Part shown: positions 45,464-60,400 of the stretch, piece by piece
Position numbering within the stretch: the stretch's first letter is position 1
Layout: the number at the start of each line of letters is the position of its first letter
Source: Saxidomus purpurata
Taxonomy: Eukaryota; Mollusca; Bivalvia; Venerida; Veneridae
Assembly (NCBI GenBank): GCA_022818135.1
Contig: JAFMSR010000001.1
Location: forward strand, 3,934,495-3,998,494
Direction of reading: 5' to 3'
Length of the DNA stretch: 64,000 nucleotides
Notes under the pieces: generated by a model
The model's input: only the letters and a program-made list of their open reading frames with translations
Database searches by the model: none
What the model was told of the DNA's origin: nothing
Program-made: the position numbers and the translations under genes

Positions 45464-48400
45464 GTAAGCTGCTAAACATAAATATTTTTACATGCAAGTT
45501 TAACATAGATTTTAAAATCATTGTGTCATTTTAAAAAAACAACAAAAGGGTGCTGTATGAAATTGCAATAGCAGAAGTATGTCTCTGAAATAATTCAAAT
45601 GTGTACTGATTTTGTTGGATAAATCAATATGAATACATCTATTTCTGTTTTATGATAAAATATGTTTTTTTCAAACTTCACAAAAGTGTCAAAAAATTGT
45701 GGTGGATAATTCATTTGTAATTTGCTGTCAAACCTAGCATTTATATTGACAATAATGCTGTGTTACTACAATAGTCAGTAATATCAATTTTCTTCAAGGA
45801 ATACATGTAATTATGCATTGTCTGTAAATAGCCATCTTACCTTGCTAGTAGCAAATGATACAACCTTTGTGACTAGCAGTTTTACTCAACTTCTTAACTC
45901 TTACCCTACTTACAGTAAGAGATTTAACAAAGTGACTGGTGTAGATCTGATCATGATCAGCTTACTCTTTGATACAGTCTTATTATGATCTGCACTGTTT
46001 GTTATTCTGCCCGTAAATTTTCTAGAAAGTGCCCTTTTGAATAGTCAATGATACAATCCATATTGAAATGTGAGAAAATTGTGTGTTTGAAAGTTAGAAG
46101 GTTAAAGCTTTAAACTTTATTTCCATTAATTGACAGTATGGAGAAACAGCTGTGCTAGTTGCAGTGACAAGTAAAACAGAAGCAGTGCCAAATGCAACAT
46201 TCCTTCCCCTGACAGTAAGTGATGACTTCTTTTTTACAAAAGATCGAAGGTGTGGGCTGTGGGTTTTTCTTTTTTGGTATGTGTTGATCTTGTAAGGGAG
46301 AAAAATGCTATTTATAATCTTCAGAAAATTTGAAAAAAATTTGCTCTTGAATTACGATTTATTTGTTGAGGTAAAACAGCATATACCAGTAAATGGGATT
46401 ACTGGGGACTTTTATGTTAGATTGTTGTACTAATTGTAGTTGAAACCTTAGCAGAAACATCACGCAATCACCCAAAGTATATGCATCATCAGCAAAATGT
46501 ATGGCTATTACTTAACAACTGAAGATAGATATGGCAGTCTTTAGAAGAAATGTTTGCAGAAAGACAAACTGCTTTCATTTTTGAAATGTCATTGAACAAT
46601 TTTTAATACTTTGATGCGAATTTAAAATTTTCAGATAGATGGTCTTGTTGTCTCTTAGCAAGTAGTTACGATAATTGCTACACATTCAAATGTAATATTT
46701 CTCTTGCTTACATTTATATTGTGCTACATGTAGGTTGATTATAGACAAAAGTCTGCAGCTGCTGGCCGTATACCAACAAACCATCTAAGAAGAGAACTTG
46801 GTGCCACAGATAAGGAGATCTTGACCAGTAGAGTCATAGGTAAGACATGTGATGACTGGTAAATAAAGTGACAATGGTAAGCCAATGCATTACCAGTGCA
46901 GTTAATAGATAACATCAAAAGCGACTTGTGACTATTTCCCTCGCAGTATTGAGGTGCTCCAAAGGAATTATTATGTATTTAATATTGATTATTTAAAATG
47001 ATAATTACCCATAAAATACCCATGGCAGGCTATTGGATGCTGAGGTAGTATATAACTGTTAAAGAGGTTTTGCTTAATGGAGCCGGAAAGGGCTGATAAA
47101 CAGTACAAACAGGGCACATATCAAGATATACACAGCAAAACCCCTATAACTAATATAACTGTGACATACAATTTGTATAAATGTTACTGGCATTCACAAA
47201 CTTCTGGCATACTATAACAGTTAAAATATGTACAATCTTACTTTCATTCAGTTATCTTTTTTGTTTCTTGACTTTTCAGATAGGTCATTAAGGTCACTGT
47301 TTCCCAAAGATTACTTCAATGAAACTCAGGTATGGACGTTATCTTAACATTTACCCTGCTAATTTCTAAATATGACGTGTCTATCTTTAAAACAAAACCA
47401 TTAGTTGTTCAAAGAGGTGGTCATTAAAAATTTACTTACTGAATAGTGAAAAGTGCAGATCATGACAACACTGGATGGATGTGCAGGCTGATCATGATCT
47501 GCAGTTTCAGCCAAGAAAAGATCACTTTCATCAGCAGTTCAGGCGAATTTTTATTGACTTTTTTAGCTCACCTGAGCTGGTGAGCTATTAGGATCGATGA
47601 TTGTCTGTCGTCCGTCGTCTGTCCACATTTAGTTCGTTAACACTCTAGTGGTCACATTTTTGCCTCAGTTGTCACGAAACTTGGTCAGGATGTTTGTCCC
47701 AGTAATTACTCGGACAAGTTCGAATATGGGTCATCTCGGATGAAAAACTAGGTCACATGACCCAAAAATAGAAAAATCTTGTTAACACTCTAGAGGCTAC
47801 TGTTTCAGTCCAAATATCCTGGCAATTTGTCAGAAAGGTTGTTTGGTTGATTTCTAGCTCAAGTTTTAATATGGGTCACCTGGGGTCAAAAACTAGGTCG
47901 CACAGCCCAAATATGGAAAAACCTTGTTAACACTCTAGAGGTAACATTTTCAGCCCAAATATCCTGGAAATTTGTCTGAAAGGTTGTTAAGATGATTTCT
48001 AGCTCAAGTTCGAATATGGGTCATCTGGGGTCAAAAACTAGGTCACACAGCCTGAATATGGAAAAACCTTGTTAACACTCTAGAGGTAACATTTTCAGCC
48101 CAAATATCCTGGAAATATGTCAGAAAGGTTGTTTCGATGATTTCTAGCTCAAGTTCGAATATGGGTCATCTGGGGTCAAAAACTAGGTCACACAGCCCAA
48201 ATATGGAAAAACCTTGTTAACACTCTAGATGTTACATTTTCAGCCCAGATATCCTTGATATTTGTCAGAAAAGTTGTTTAGATGATTTCTAGCTCAAGTT
48301 CGAATATGGGTCATCTTGGGTCAAAAACTAGGTCACAGAGCCCAAATGTGGAAAAACCTTGTTAATACTCTAGATGTACCATTTTCAGCCCAAATATTCT

Positions 48401-51400
48401 GGAAATTTGTCAGAAAGGTTGTTAAGATGATTTCTAGCTCAAGTTAGAATATAGGTCATCTTGGGTCAAAAACTAGGTCACAGAGCCCAAATGTGGAAAA
48501 ACCTTGTTAACACTCTAGAGGTACCATTTTCAGCCCAAATATCCTGGAAATTTGTCAGAAAGGTTGTTTCGATGATTTCTAGCTCAAGTTTCAATATGGG
48601 TCATCTGGGGTCAAAAACTAGGTCACAGAGCCCAAATATGGAAAAGCCTTGTTAATACTCTAGAGGTTACATTTTCAGCCCAAATATCCTGGAAATTTGT
48701 CAGAAAGGTTGTTTCTATGATTTCTAGCTCAGATTCGAATATGGGTCATCTTGGGTCAAAAACTAGGTCACAGAGCCCAAATATGGAAAAACCTTGTTAA
48801 CACTCTAGAGGTAACATTTTCAGCCCAAATATCCTGGAAATTTGTCAGAAAGGTTGTTAAGATGATTTCTAGCAACTTTGTTAAAAGCAGTTGTACTCGG
48901 GTGAGCGATAAAGGGCCATCATGGCCCTCTTGTTTACATAAGTCACACTTCCGTGTATTGATACTATTCATTAAATAAGGTATTTCATTGTGAAACCAAC
49001 ACTTATTACAGAACATAGATAAAAAAAGACAAAGTATATTTGTAAGTGCACAACTATTTCAGTTGGTCATCACTTCTAATTCAATATGATTCAAAAAAGA
49101 TATTTCAAACTCCATTGAATATTATGTCCCATGTTCTGATTGGTTTATGGCAGTGTATGATATTAGTTACCACAAGTGTTTCCCTAAAAAATCCTGTTTC
49201 AAATTGACTGAATTATTGTCCTGTTGCAGAGTAGATTAAATATTATCCTGTTTGAGATTATTTAAAAGAAATTATCATATACAGATTGCCTGAAGTAAAA
49301 CCCTGTTTCAGATACCCTCTCATATAAATTATATTATCCTGTTTCTTATAACCTGAAATGATATCCTGTTTCAGATTTCCTTTAATATAAATTACATTAT
49401 CCTGTTTCAGATTACCTGTAACTTACTGTCTGTTGATGGTGTAAATGATCCAGATGTTATAAGTATAAATGCAGGTCAGTATTCTTCAGTTTAATTTACA
49501 ACGTACAAGCAGGGTTTAGACTTTCATTAATTTTCTATAATAAAGAACTGACAGCTGATGATTCATGCATATTCATTGTCTCTAGGTTATGAGGATTAAG
49601 GGATTGCTGCAAGTTGTACTGTGCTATACAGGTCATGGCCAACACTGGCACTGGTTGGGTAGGGGCAGAGTTAAGCACTTCATAGAGCTGTAATGATTAC
49701 TTGATGTCCATAAGGATGTCTTTGTCTTTTATCCATCATCAATTATGAGGGGAACCCACACGCTCTCGCCTTTCATTGTTTAGTTCATTTGGCAGAATGT
49801 TAGATGCCCTTATGATTTCTTCGAAATCGATAGTTAACCTGTTGCCCTGACGGGCTTGTAAACTTTTACCTTTCTCCTTTTGGAGGAGTGGAGAGTCATC
49901 CTCCAAACCATCATGTTCTGGTTCATTAAACTTTCTTTTCCTGCCACGTCCGCGTCCCGGCATCGTAGATCAATTATAAATAATGGATTAAATCAGATAG
50001 TTTTTAAGTTTGAGTTTTCTTAAGGCTGGCGGTTGAAAGGAAAGGAAGCAAGAGGGCAAAGACCGAGTTTACCGAATAAATCGGCAAGTGCCGATGATAC
50101 ATGTACCGCGGATGCATTTGAGTCGGGACCGGATTATCATGACAACATTATGATCGCTGAAATAATTATTATTATTTATTAGGTAAAATAATAAGTATAA
50201 ATACTAAATGAAGAAAACCTTCTCCTGCCAAACCATTGGGACAATTTTTGACAAACAGTCAGGGGTGTAACTTGTTTAAGTCATTTTGAAAATAACTTCT
50301 ACAAGTTACATTTATCTTAGATAGATGAGATTTAACATCATTTTTCCACAAGAATAAGCAAAGGGAAGCAATTTTTTTTTTTAATATTTCAAATATCACT
50401 TACTGAAGTTATTTTCAAAATAACTTAAACAAGTTACACCCCTGACTGACAAATTGAAACTAATTTTGTTCATCATTTATAAAATGCTGTATTTCAATAC
50501 ACATGACTATTCCAGCTTTTCATTTTACTTAACATCAGGTGGTAGCATATGAGGAGTATTCATGGACATGTGTTACCAAAAATGAAAATACATTTTAACT
50601 ACATACAAGCAGTACTTGAAGACAAAGTACAATAAGGTCACAGAACATAACTTGTCGTACTTCATTACATATGTTATGCTGTCATATGGGATGCATATAG
50701 TATACTTAAAGTTATTGGGGAGGGGACGGTATGCTGTGGCAGGGAAAACATGCATTTTGATGTGATGTTAATAAATTGTTCATTGCTATACACCCTAATT
50801 ATAAAAATAACATGGGGTATGCAAGAAACTCCTGTTTATTGTAAGCAGTTTTAATTATATTGTAGCATCAGCAGCATTGTCGGTTTCTGACGTTCCCTGG
50901 GATGGACCTGTTGGAGCTGTTAGGGTTGGTTGTGTAAATATACGTGGAAATTATGAGTTTGTTGTAAATCCTACGAGAAAAGAGCAGCAAAATAGTGATC
51001 TCAACCTTGTTATAGCAACAGATGTTAACCAAAATGTTGGTGAGTAAAATCCTGCATCTCCCATTCCAAAGTTTCTACAGCATAATGTTTTAACCTTTAC
51101 ATATCTGCTTGCAAGTGATTCTAAGTAAAATGAGTATTTTGACCTTGACCACCTCCATGGTACATGTATAGTAGTAAGAGTCTTTGACATAAAATCACAG
51201 GAAGGTCATGTGCTTGAGCTCCACTGCCAACCATGTATCTATTTAGTAGAAAGTTTGCAGTTTCTTACAGAGAATGGGAGTCAAGTCCTTCCCAGGAACA
51301 ACAGTTAAAAGATTGCCCATCATTAAAAGAACTTAGTACTTGAGAATCAGAAACTTGTATCTGCATACAAGATATCTTGTTTATAATAATAAAGGAACAA

Positions 51401-54400
51401 AAAACTTTTCTATTGTTTAACCACAGTGATGTTAGAAGGCGAGGCAAATAATCTACCATATGTAGTGTTTAAAAACGCAGTACAATATGGGGCAGGAAGT
51501 GCTTCAAGTATAGCTAAACAACTTCAAAAATTTAACAAGGATAAAAAGAGATCATACAGTCAGCCAAAAGGTGTAGCAGAAGAAATGATCAAAGATGTTA
51601 CCAGGTAAACAATACGGTACTATTTTGCTATGAAGTTCCATTAGATTTTAGCTTAAAGGTGCATGCTCACTTAGAATGTTACAATTACACCGAGCACTTT
51701 CATTATAAAGAGATGTCATACTGGCAAATTTAGCTATTATTTGTAATAAAAAACAACATCTGAACATTGCTTTTTATTGGAAGTTCATCATACAGTCAGC
51801 CAAAAGGAGTACTAGTACCAAAAGAAATGATCGAAGATGTGACTAGGTAAACAATACCATGTTGCTCTGAAATGGCATACGAAGTTTAGCTTAAAGGCCC
51901 ATGCTCACTTTGGATGTAACACTTATTTTGAGCACTAAAAACAATGTCTTACTGGCAAATTTTGGCCATTATTTGTTATAAATCGAAAGTACATGTTATG
52001 TAAATAGAGCTGTAATTTTTTTCAGTGATACTGCAAAAAATAAGAAAAGCTTTCTAAAAATACATTTTTCCTGAAGAAATGACATGAATATTAAAGAAAG
52101 GTATAGGTTAGCATTGTTTTAGTGTAAATACAGCGCTTAGTTACCATTATTCTATCAGTATACTCATTTTTGTATCCAACCTAACTCAAAAGGATCATAG
52201 GGCTTTAAGCATCAAACATAAATACAGTTTTGTGAGGATTATGTATTCTGTTTTGTTTATTTTCTTCATTTCATTTACATTTGTTTGGGTTTTTTTTGTT
52301 TATATCTTTTATATAATTTTTACCAATGTGATGATGATGAGCAGGAATTTTTGTATAGACCAACTACAATTTAATGACTTTTTATAGACCAACTACAATT
52401 TAATGACTTTTTATAGACCAACTACAATTTAATGACTTTATTATAGACCAACTACAATTTGAGCTAAAGCTCCAGTTTCTATGATTTCTATAACAAAGAA
52501 GGCCATAATAAAGAAATTCCTTGTATGATTATTGTCAGTAATTTAAAATGAGTCAAGGATTTGAAAGCAGCATTGCTTTAAAATATGTTTAATATTTTTA
52601 GCTTAATTATTTAAATGAAAATGACAGGAAATGACAGGGTTGAATTATTTACTAGCATTAGCTCTTCCTGTCCTTAGATTGGCTTCTGTAAGTTCAGTTT
52701 TATTCTCAAGAGTTAAATTTTTGCTAACGGATATTTATAACTAGAAAAGGAAATTGTGAAACTTAAAGGATGGTGAAATTTTAAAGACAAATTTCTCCTG
52801 CTGACACTTTAAAAGTAGAAGTTGCACCAAATTTTGATGACATGAAAATTACTGTAAAAGACTTTAGATTTGCAAGACATTTTTAAATTCTCCAGGCGAG
52901 TTCACATGACCATGACTTCACAAACAAGAGACCCTGCTTGTTTACACAGTTGTAATGATTTTGATCATTTCGAGGGAACTTTGAATTATCGAAATGAAGG
53001 GTTTGCAAAGGAATGATCTTGTGATAAACAAAAACGTGAAAATAAAGTTCTCACAAATATATCATGGTTTACAGTACCCAGTTTACTGTATATCCCCCAG
53101 CTTCAGTAACGGTATGTTTCATTTGCTCAGATTGTACTGGGATTTCTTGATTTATTTAGTTGTATACTCATGGTATTTTTATAACATCTTATAGATCTGT
53201 TTCAGAGAAGGAAGTGATATGATAAAGGAAGTTTTGAACACAGGATCTCATAACAAGGTAGATATTTGTTTCTGTGTTACAGTACCGGTACATGTTTAGT
53301 TGAAGAACTTAATTGAAGGCCAGTTTAATAGTTACTATTTGTCTGATGACACTGTTTTATTTGTAAAGACTTTTGTAAGCATTGCATTAAAGTCCCAGGA
53401 CCACAATTACAATTACCTCTAGTTCTGTCCAGAATGATGTCTTACTGACATAAATGACATTTTTTGTACCAAAAACATTCATAACTTTGCATTTTGAATC
53501 GAAATTACGTTTTTTAGAAATATAGTGCAGTATTTGCAAAAACTAAGAAAGGCTTTCTGGCAACTATTTCACATGACGAAATGACTTGAATATGAAAGAA
53601 AGGCATAATGTCAACATTGTTCTACAGTGAACAAAATATGGTTCTATCATTATCCTATACCTATCAGTAAAATCATTTTACTATATCAGTAAATTCAAAA
53701 CAACCCCGGGACTATATGTTCTTACTTAGTTTTTCACCTTTACTTTTATTACATGATGAGCATTTTTTATTTAGAACTTTTTGTCATTCCATGTTGAACG
53801 TTTCTTTAGAAATCAAAAGATTCTAAGGAGTCCATTTTCTTGTTCTAGGTTTCCAGGGATAAAGCCTTGCAGAAAGCTAGATACAACATCATACAACAAT
53901 TGTCTGGTAAGTTTTGTCTGTGACTTAAATCATGTGGAAAAATGCGGTAAAGGCAACACCCAGGAATTCAAACCTGCCATTACTAGTTACATGTAACCAC
54001 CTCCTTCGTTGAATGGTTAAGGCTGCTGACTTGAAATCACTAAATTTCTCACTTATTTAGGGTTATGTGGTTTTGAGTCACGGGCTGGAGTCTACTGCTG
54101 GTCCTGTCTAGGAACAAGGGTTAGGTTTGACGTATATATATATAGTCTTTATTTCCACTTTTTAGTGATTTAACAAATATAGACTAGTGTTAGCAATACA
54201 GTAATTGTGAAGAATAGTAAATGTGTCAGAGACAACATAATATAACATTAAGTAATAAGTATTATTACACATTCAAATATATACAGTATTCAAGATATAA
54301 GTCACAAATGTATCTACAATTAGCAAAATATGTACAGACGCCATACTTATCTTAACATGAAATACAGTTGTAATAAGTGTAAAACTCCCAAGAAAATAAA

Positions 54401-57400
54401 AAACTGCTGAGTTACTAATACTCAAGTTATCCATGGTGATTTGTAGTTAACACATTGGAAATAAAGCCAGGATAGACAACCGATTCCAATGTATCCCGGG
54501 TCCTCGAGTTACTGATGCCGAAGTTAACAAAGTTTTAGGCTGTGCAGGAGTTTTTGTTATCAATTTAGATTACAGTATATTGTTGTATAGGAATTATAAT
54601 AATGAAAATTTGAACTGTAATTTATCTCTGATTAATGAACAATGTGTTGTTCAGATTCATTGATACATATACATGTTCACATATCCATATGCTTCATTAA
54701 GTACAATTATTTAACAAACAATTTTATAAATGCTAAATAAATAATACATTGTACTTTTTGTAAAAGACATGAAATTAGATATACATGTACCCCAGTGTGG
54801 TTAACAACAGCTAATCAATTAGTAGAGATTGAATTGGCATGAAATAAAGTTGCTAACTGTGATGACACTTCTGGTTAAAATAGCAATGAAAGCAATACAT
54901 GTACTGTAGTATTCAAAATGATAAAACCAAGTACTAATGGGAGATAAGTCTCTAAAGTATTTAATTAACAGGTAAATACACAGACAGTGAGCAGGTTCAA
55001 CAAGTACATAATGCCATCAATATCCTAGTCAAACAAACGCTGAGAGATCAAATAATCTATGACAAGAAAAGGTAAGAACATTGTTGGTTATACCAGAGAG
55101 GAGCCCAAGTGTAGGGATGCCTTAGACTTCTAACCCGTCGGCCAAAGGTTCAAATCCAAACAGAGTAATTTTACCAGGACTTCATTTATTCCTTCTTCTC
55201 AGTGCAATTACTAGTCAGAATCCAAGGAAACAGTCTTTAAATTAAGACTAGTTAATGTGATTTGCAAAAATTTGAGTGTACAGGCATGTAAAATTAAGAA
55301 GTTTAAACTAAACAAACATTGATGATTTTCATGAAATGAAAAAACCTCAGTCCTTGTGAGTGTTATCTGTTCACATATACAAAAATGCTACAACACCAGG
55401 TCAAATTAATGGTATACCTTGGGTTTGATCAATGTGACAGATGTTCTGAGGTGATAGTTATTTGTAGGGATGGCAACGAATACCAAAATTGATATTCGAG
55501 TACTCGGTCCTTCTTCCGATCGAGTACTCGAGTACTCGAAAAAAAGTCATTCACGTGTTCGAAATATAGCAGTACATACCAAAGTATGTAAGTTCTATAC
55601 TACAGAGAGTACATTTCACGGTTTTGTCATCACTACACCGCTTAAAATATTTCCAAGAAGACGATTTCGTTGACAGGCAAGTTTACAGATTACTGAGATA
55701 TTCAGAAAAGAAACTTTGAAAGACTGCTATATTCTATATATACGATTTAGGAAGAATGGGTTACATTTCTTGAATTTTTTTCTGGTGAGCCATAATAATT
55801 ATCTTTTCTCCGCACACTTCTGCTTACAAGACCCGCATTTATAGTTTATTGAACAAACGCAAAGGCGACATAGTGTAATTGCTATTATGCACTTAATTTT
55901 AATATTTTTTTGTTAAGATCATAAGCGGCACAGAATCATAACAATACCTGAATGTCAAACTGTCAAATCGTATATTGCATTTAGGGGCCTACCTGGCGGA
56001 TTAAACAATAGAATGTTTGCACATCACCTGGCATGTTTCGATAACTATTCCGAATTAGAATAATGACAAGTTAAGGCTGTTAGTTGTAGGAACCAAAAAG
56101 CGATAATTTATGATGTTAAATCATTTATGTATGATGCGATTTTTACCAAAAAACAACAACTTTCTTTCGAGTACTCGAATACCGTTTTGCTGATCGAGTA
56201 TTCGGACGTTCGAGCGAGTACTCGAATACTCGAGTATTCGTTGCCATCCCTAGTTATTTGACTATCTTGGCTTTTTTGTTGTTGAACCCATTTATTCTTT
56301 AATATTATCCATCATCTGTAATGGCAGAAATAATTGTGTATATGTATATGCAGAAAAGGCTGCACAGAACCACAGACATGCACACAGAGTCATACTGGCA
56401 CAGCAGTATCATTTGAGTGATACAAAAGAATAAGCACTCTCGACCTAATTCAGTAGAATCCATTACAGATATTCTTTTCTAGATGTGATGGTCGTTCACT
56501 TGATGCTCTTAGGCAAATCAGCAGTAAGGTTGACCTGTTCAAACCACTTCATGGTTCTGCTCTCTTCCAGAGGGGCCAGACGCAAGTACTGAGCACTGTA
56601 ACGTTTGACTCACCACAGGCAGCTATGAAACTAGATCCCATATCCGTACTCACAGGGTAGGTGTTATGAAATATATCAGTAATTGAGTGTTTGTTTAGAT
56701 CTGTTGAGCTCTACTGAAACATTATTAGATGTGAACAATTCAAAGAATGTTTCTGTGATCCAAATGTAAGGGTCTGAAATTACTGTAACTTCTTATTGAT
56801 GGGTCAAAGGGTCTAGCCCCACTACCAACCCTGTCGAATTGGGATAAAGTTGGCAGTTTCTGATGGAGAATAGGGGTCTGGTAGTGATCCTGCTAAGGAA
56901 TCATTGTAAGGTAAACTGCAGGCCAATTATTAGCTGAAATGCTGTTGAAAAAAGGCATTTAAAGGTTCCCCAAGAAAATAAAAATTGTTCTCTCAGAGTA
57001 CAATTGAACCTGTGTTAAAACTGTTCCAGATGAAGATCTCCTACATGCGAAGAACAGTAGGAAGAAAACAGTGCACTGTTCCTTTATATAAGAAACATTT
57101 GTGAATAAAGAACCTTTCAGCAAAGACTGCTGAAGTTACTTCTGGCCAGTGATCTGTGCTCACAGATCTGGTTGTAAATAATTAAAAGGGTACTGTAACT
57201 TGAGTAACTTTTGAATGACAAAAAATCCGAGATTTGTGAGCACACAGACTTATTCTCAAATTTAAAATTAGCGAATGGAGAATTCTCTAATAGTAAATCT
57301 ATGTGAAATAATCTTTGGATTTTTTAATTAGCAAGATTGGAAATTCACAAAAATTAAATCATCTTGAATAGTTCTTAATTTACAGTACCTTCTTACGTAG

Positions 57401-60400
57401 CATATTGATAACACATAACAGAAGTAGAGAAAGTGTGTGTTGTTCAATGTTGTCATGTATAATGCTAGCTTAAAAGTTAAAAGTGATAATTTTTACTTTC
57501 AGAGCCATGAAAGAAAAGAACTTCATGCTCCACTATGAGGTACTGTTGTTGTTGATGTTGTATATATTCCCAAGTAGACTTGAAATAGATCTTTCCCTTG
57601 GAAATCATTGGTCAGGTTTTAAAATAATTCAATATGAATTATTCTTAATGGAACTTTCAAACAAGATTGTTGAAAAGATGTTGCTTCCTCAAAAAATAAT
57701 TGGCACTCAGAAGGCGTGACTGATTTTGTGTAATGTCTTTTAGTTTATCTATAAAAAGCCTTATCAAAGATGTTGCATTTTCAAAAATAAAAGAATGGAA
57801 TGTACTAAAATGGACTTCGTCTCTCTAAATATGACATTTTAGTGAGATTGGTGGTGTAAGGTTGTTGCAGAGGAACTTTGATGAACAATATAGGAATATC
57901 ATGTCTTCTAGATACTTATTTATGATTAAATTAAAGTTTTTCACATCTTACAACAGTCAATCCTGATGGCTGCTTCCTGTCATTGTGAAATTCCACTTGT
58001 TTGTATTATAACCTGCAACATCTGGGGTAGGAATGTGGCACCCTAGCTCTACACCATTGCTTGTTGATTGAACTGTACATATTTTATGATACTAAATAGC
58101 AAATAATGTATGCTTAAACTCAATATGTTTATCAACAGTTTCCAGCCTATGCAACAAATGAGGTGAAAGCACCAGGAGTAAAGAACAGACGAGAACTTGG
58201 TCATGGTAAGAGTGATTACACAATACACATGTTTATCTCACTTGAAACAGTTATGCAGACAAAGGGTAGACTGTAGTGTTTTGTGTATACATCTTTCATC
58301 ATTTCTTAACATAGACTATTTTTGGAAAGGCTTTAGCTTACAATTCATCACTGCATACTAATACTTTAGCTCAATATAAAAAAAAAGACCAGTTTATGGT
58401 AATAAAAGTTTTAGGTGCAAAACAAGATTGCTCGGTGAAGAGGTCATTGTAGACCCCTATATCACTAACAAAAGTTGTACCATATGAGAAACCTTGTCTC
58501 CTGCTTGATGATTCAGGTCCAATAAATGATAAATAGTTTCTTCCATGAGCATGAGGTTCAGATCGAAATATCTGTCACCAATGGTAACTGTTTTGGCGGG
58601 AATCAAGCTCTGTGGAATTCCCCAAAACAGTTATCCGAGGTGACGGATATTACCATCTGAACCAAATGCCTCATGATTGAAACTTTTTCTTGCATACCAT
58701 CTTGAACTTTAAAGAAAACTTATCGAAATGATGAATTTTAACATTAAAACAAACAAAATTCAGACTTTGTGTTTGGGAAAGTGACATCACAATGTTTATA
58801 ACATTGCGTCACAAGCAATTCTCAAGAGTCGTCTGGCATATGAGGGGTGCCAGACTGATTTTCCGGCATGGGTAAAATCACCGGAAACGCCGATCTGATA
58901 TACAAGAATAAACATTGCACAAGTTGATGTCTTATTCACACATTTGTATTTATTTGTGCTTTAGTGAACTTTATTCTAGAGGTTCTGAAAGAGAAGGGGC
59001 ATATTTTATTTTTGACATTTATATTCTAGGTGCATTGGCAGAAAAAGGACTTCGTGCAATAATTCCTGATAATTTCCCATTCAGTATAAGACTTACTGCA
59101 GAGGTATTAGAGTCAAATGGTATGATGAAGTTTCTTTGTTTATTTCCTTCTTGTCTGAAAACTAATGTTACTCAAGTACGTTTTTATGAACTGCTGCAGA
59201 ATACTAATTATGAAATTTTAAAGGCTAATTTTAACTCAATTTGGTGACAACAAGACTGGTGTTTATTGTAAGGGTATAAATTATACAGCACTTCTATTTC
59301 TTTGACCGTCTGCTAGCTTTTGTGGCAATATAGTAGAATGTAAACTTAACATACTGAAGGTCTCAAGTTGGAATTCAACTTTGGGCAAAAGACTTCATAT
59401 TTTTTAGAAATTCATACTCGAGAATTCGAGGAGGAATTCAAGTAAGGATGGGATGTACATGTATGTAGTATGGGGTATAGATAAAACAGCACTATCTCCT
59501 TACCCACTTGCTAAATTTGTTTGCATCAGAGTAGTATTTACTTAATAAACTGAAGATTCTGAGTTTGCAGAAAAACATTGTGTGTGGATACAGTGGAAAG
59601 AGCAGAAAGTGTGTGATATCTAGGACTACATGTATGTCACCTAAATTTTCCCTGCATGAAAGAACAAGGTCAAAGCGATCATGTAATTAACTTCCTTTGT
59701 CTTATTTTCTGGTCATGTTACCTTTTCTATTGGATTTACTTAAGCATTGTATTTCATGGATTATTTGGACTGACTTCTGGTTTCAGGATCTTCATCCATG
59801 GCATCTATATGTGCAGGAACCTTGGCTCTGATGGATGCCGGGGTCCAGATAAAGCAGCCTGCTGCAGGTGTTGCTATAGGGCTGGTTACCAATGACAATG
59901 TTAATGATGATAGCAAGTACCAACTTCTTGCTGATATTTTGGTTTGTGTTTTCAATATGTGATCATTTATATACTGTAGTATGCTTTAAAGGAGAAAAGG
60001 TGCTAAAAGTTCTTCAAATGCAACTTTTAACTTAAAATCTTTAAATGAAAATTGTTTCCAGACATATTGATGTCTTAAGCTAGTTAGTCAATTCAGTTTT
60101 TATTCAAAATACAATACTTAGTGGGGAAATACTAATTTGATTAATTAAATTTTAGGTTAAATTGTTTTTTCTTGTCACAAAGTTTATTTCTGAGACCAGC
60201 CTTTTAGGAGAGGATCAGTGGTCCAGTGGTAATGCACAGGACTCGTAATCCAGGGAGCGCAGTTTCACTCCCCCACTCCTCCACTAACATAACTAATGAT
60301 CTTTCGGATAAGACCAAAAAAACGAGGTCTCATGTATCGGTGCTTTACACCTGGCATGATAAAGAACCAGGGGTGTCTCTTGAAGCATTCTGTATTTTGC

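Noticed and set aside
48461..49016. ORFs such as [20 protein letters not shown]
   Set aside because: They follow the 145-bp repeat units, recur in the inverted copy near 23.5 kb, and show no constraint beyond the repeat.
57540..57719. Extension of PNPT1 exon 57503-57539 through the open frame
   Set aside because: A good donor follows LHYE, and the family sequence continues at 58139 (FPAYATNEV).
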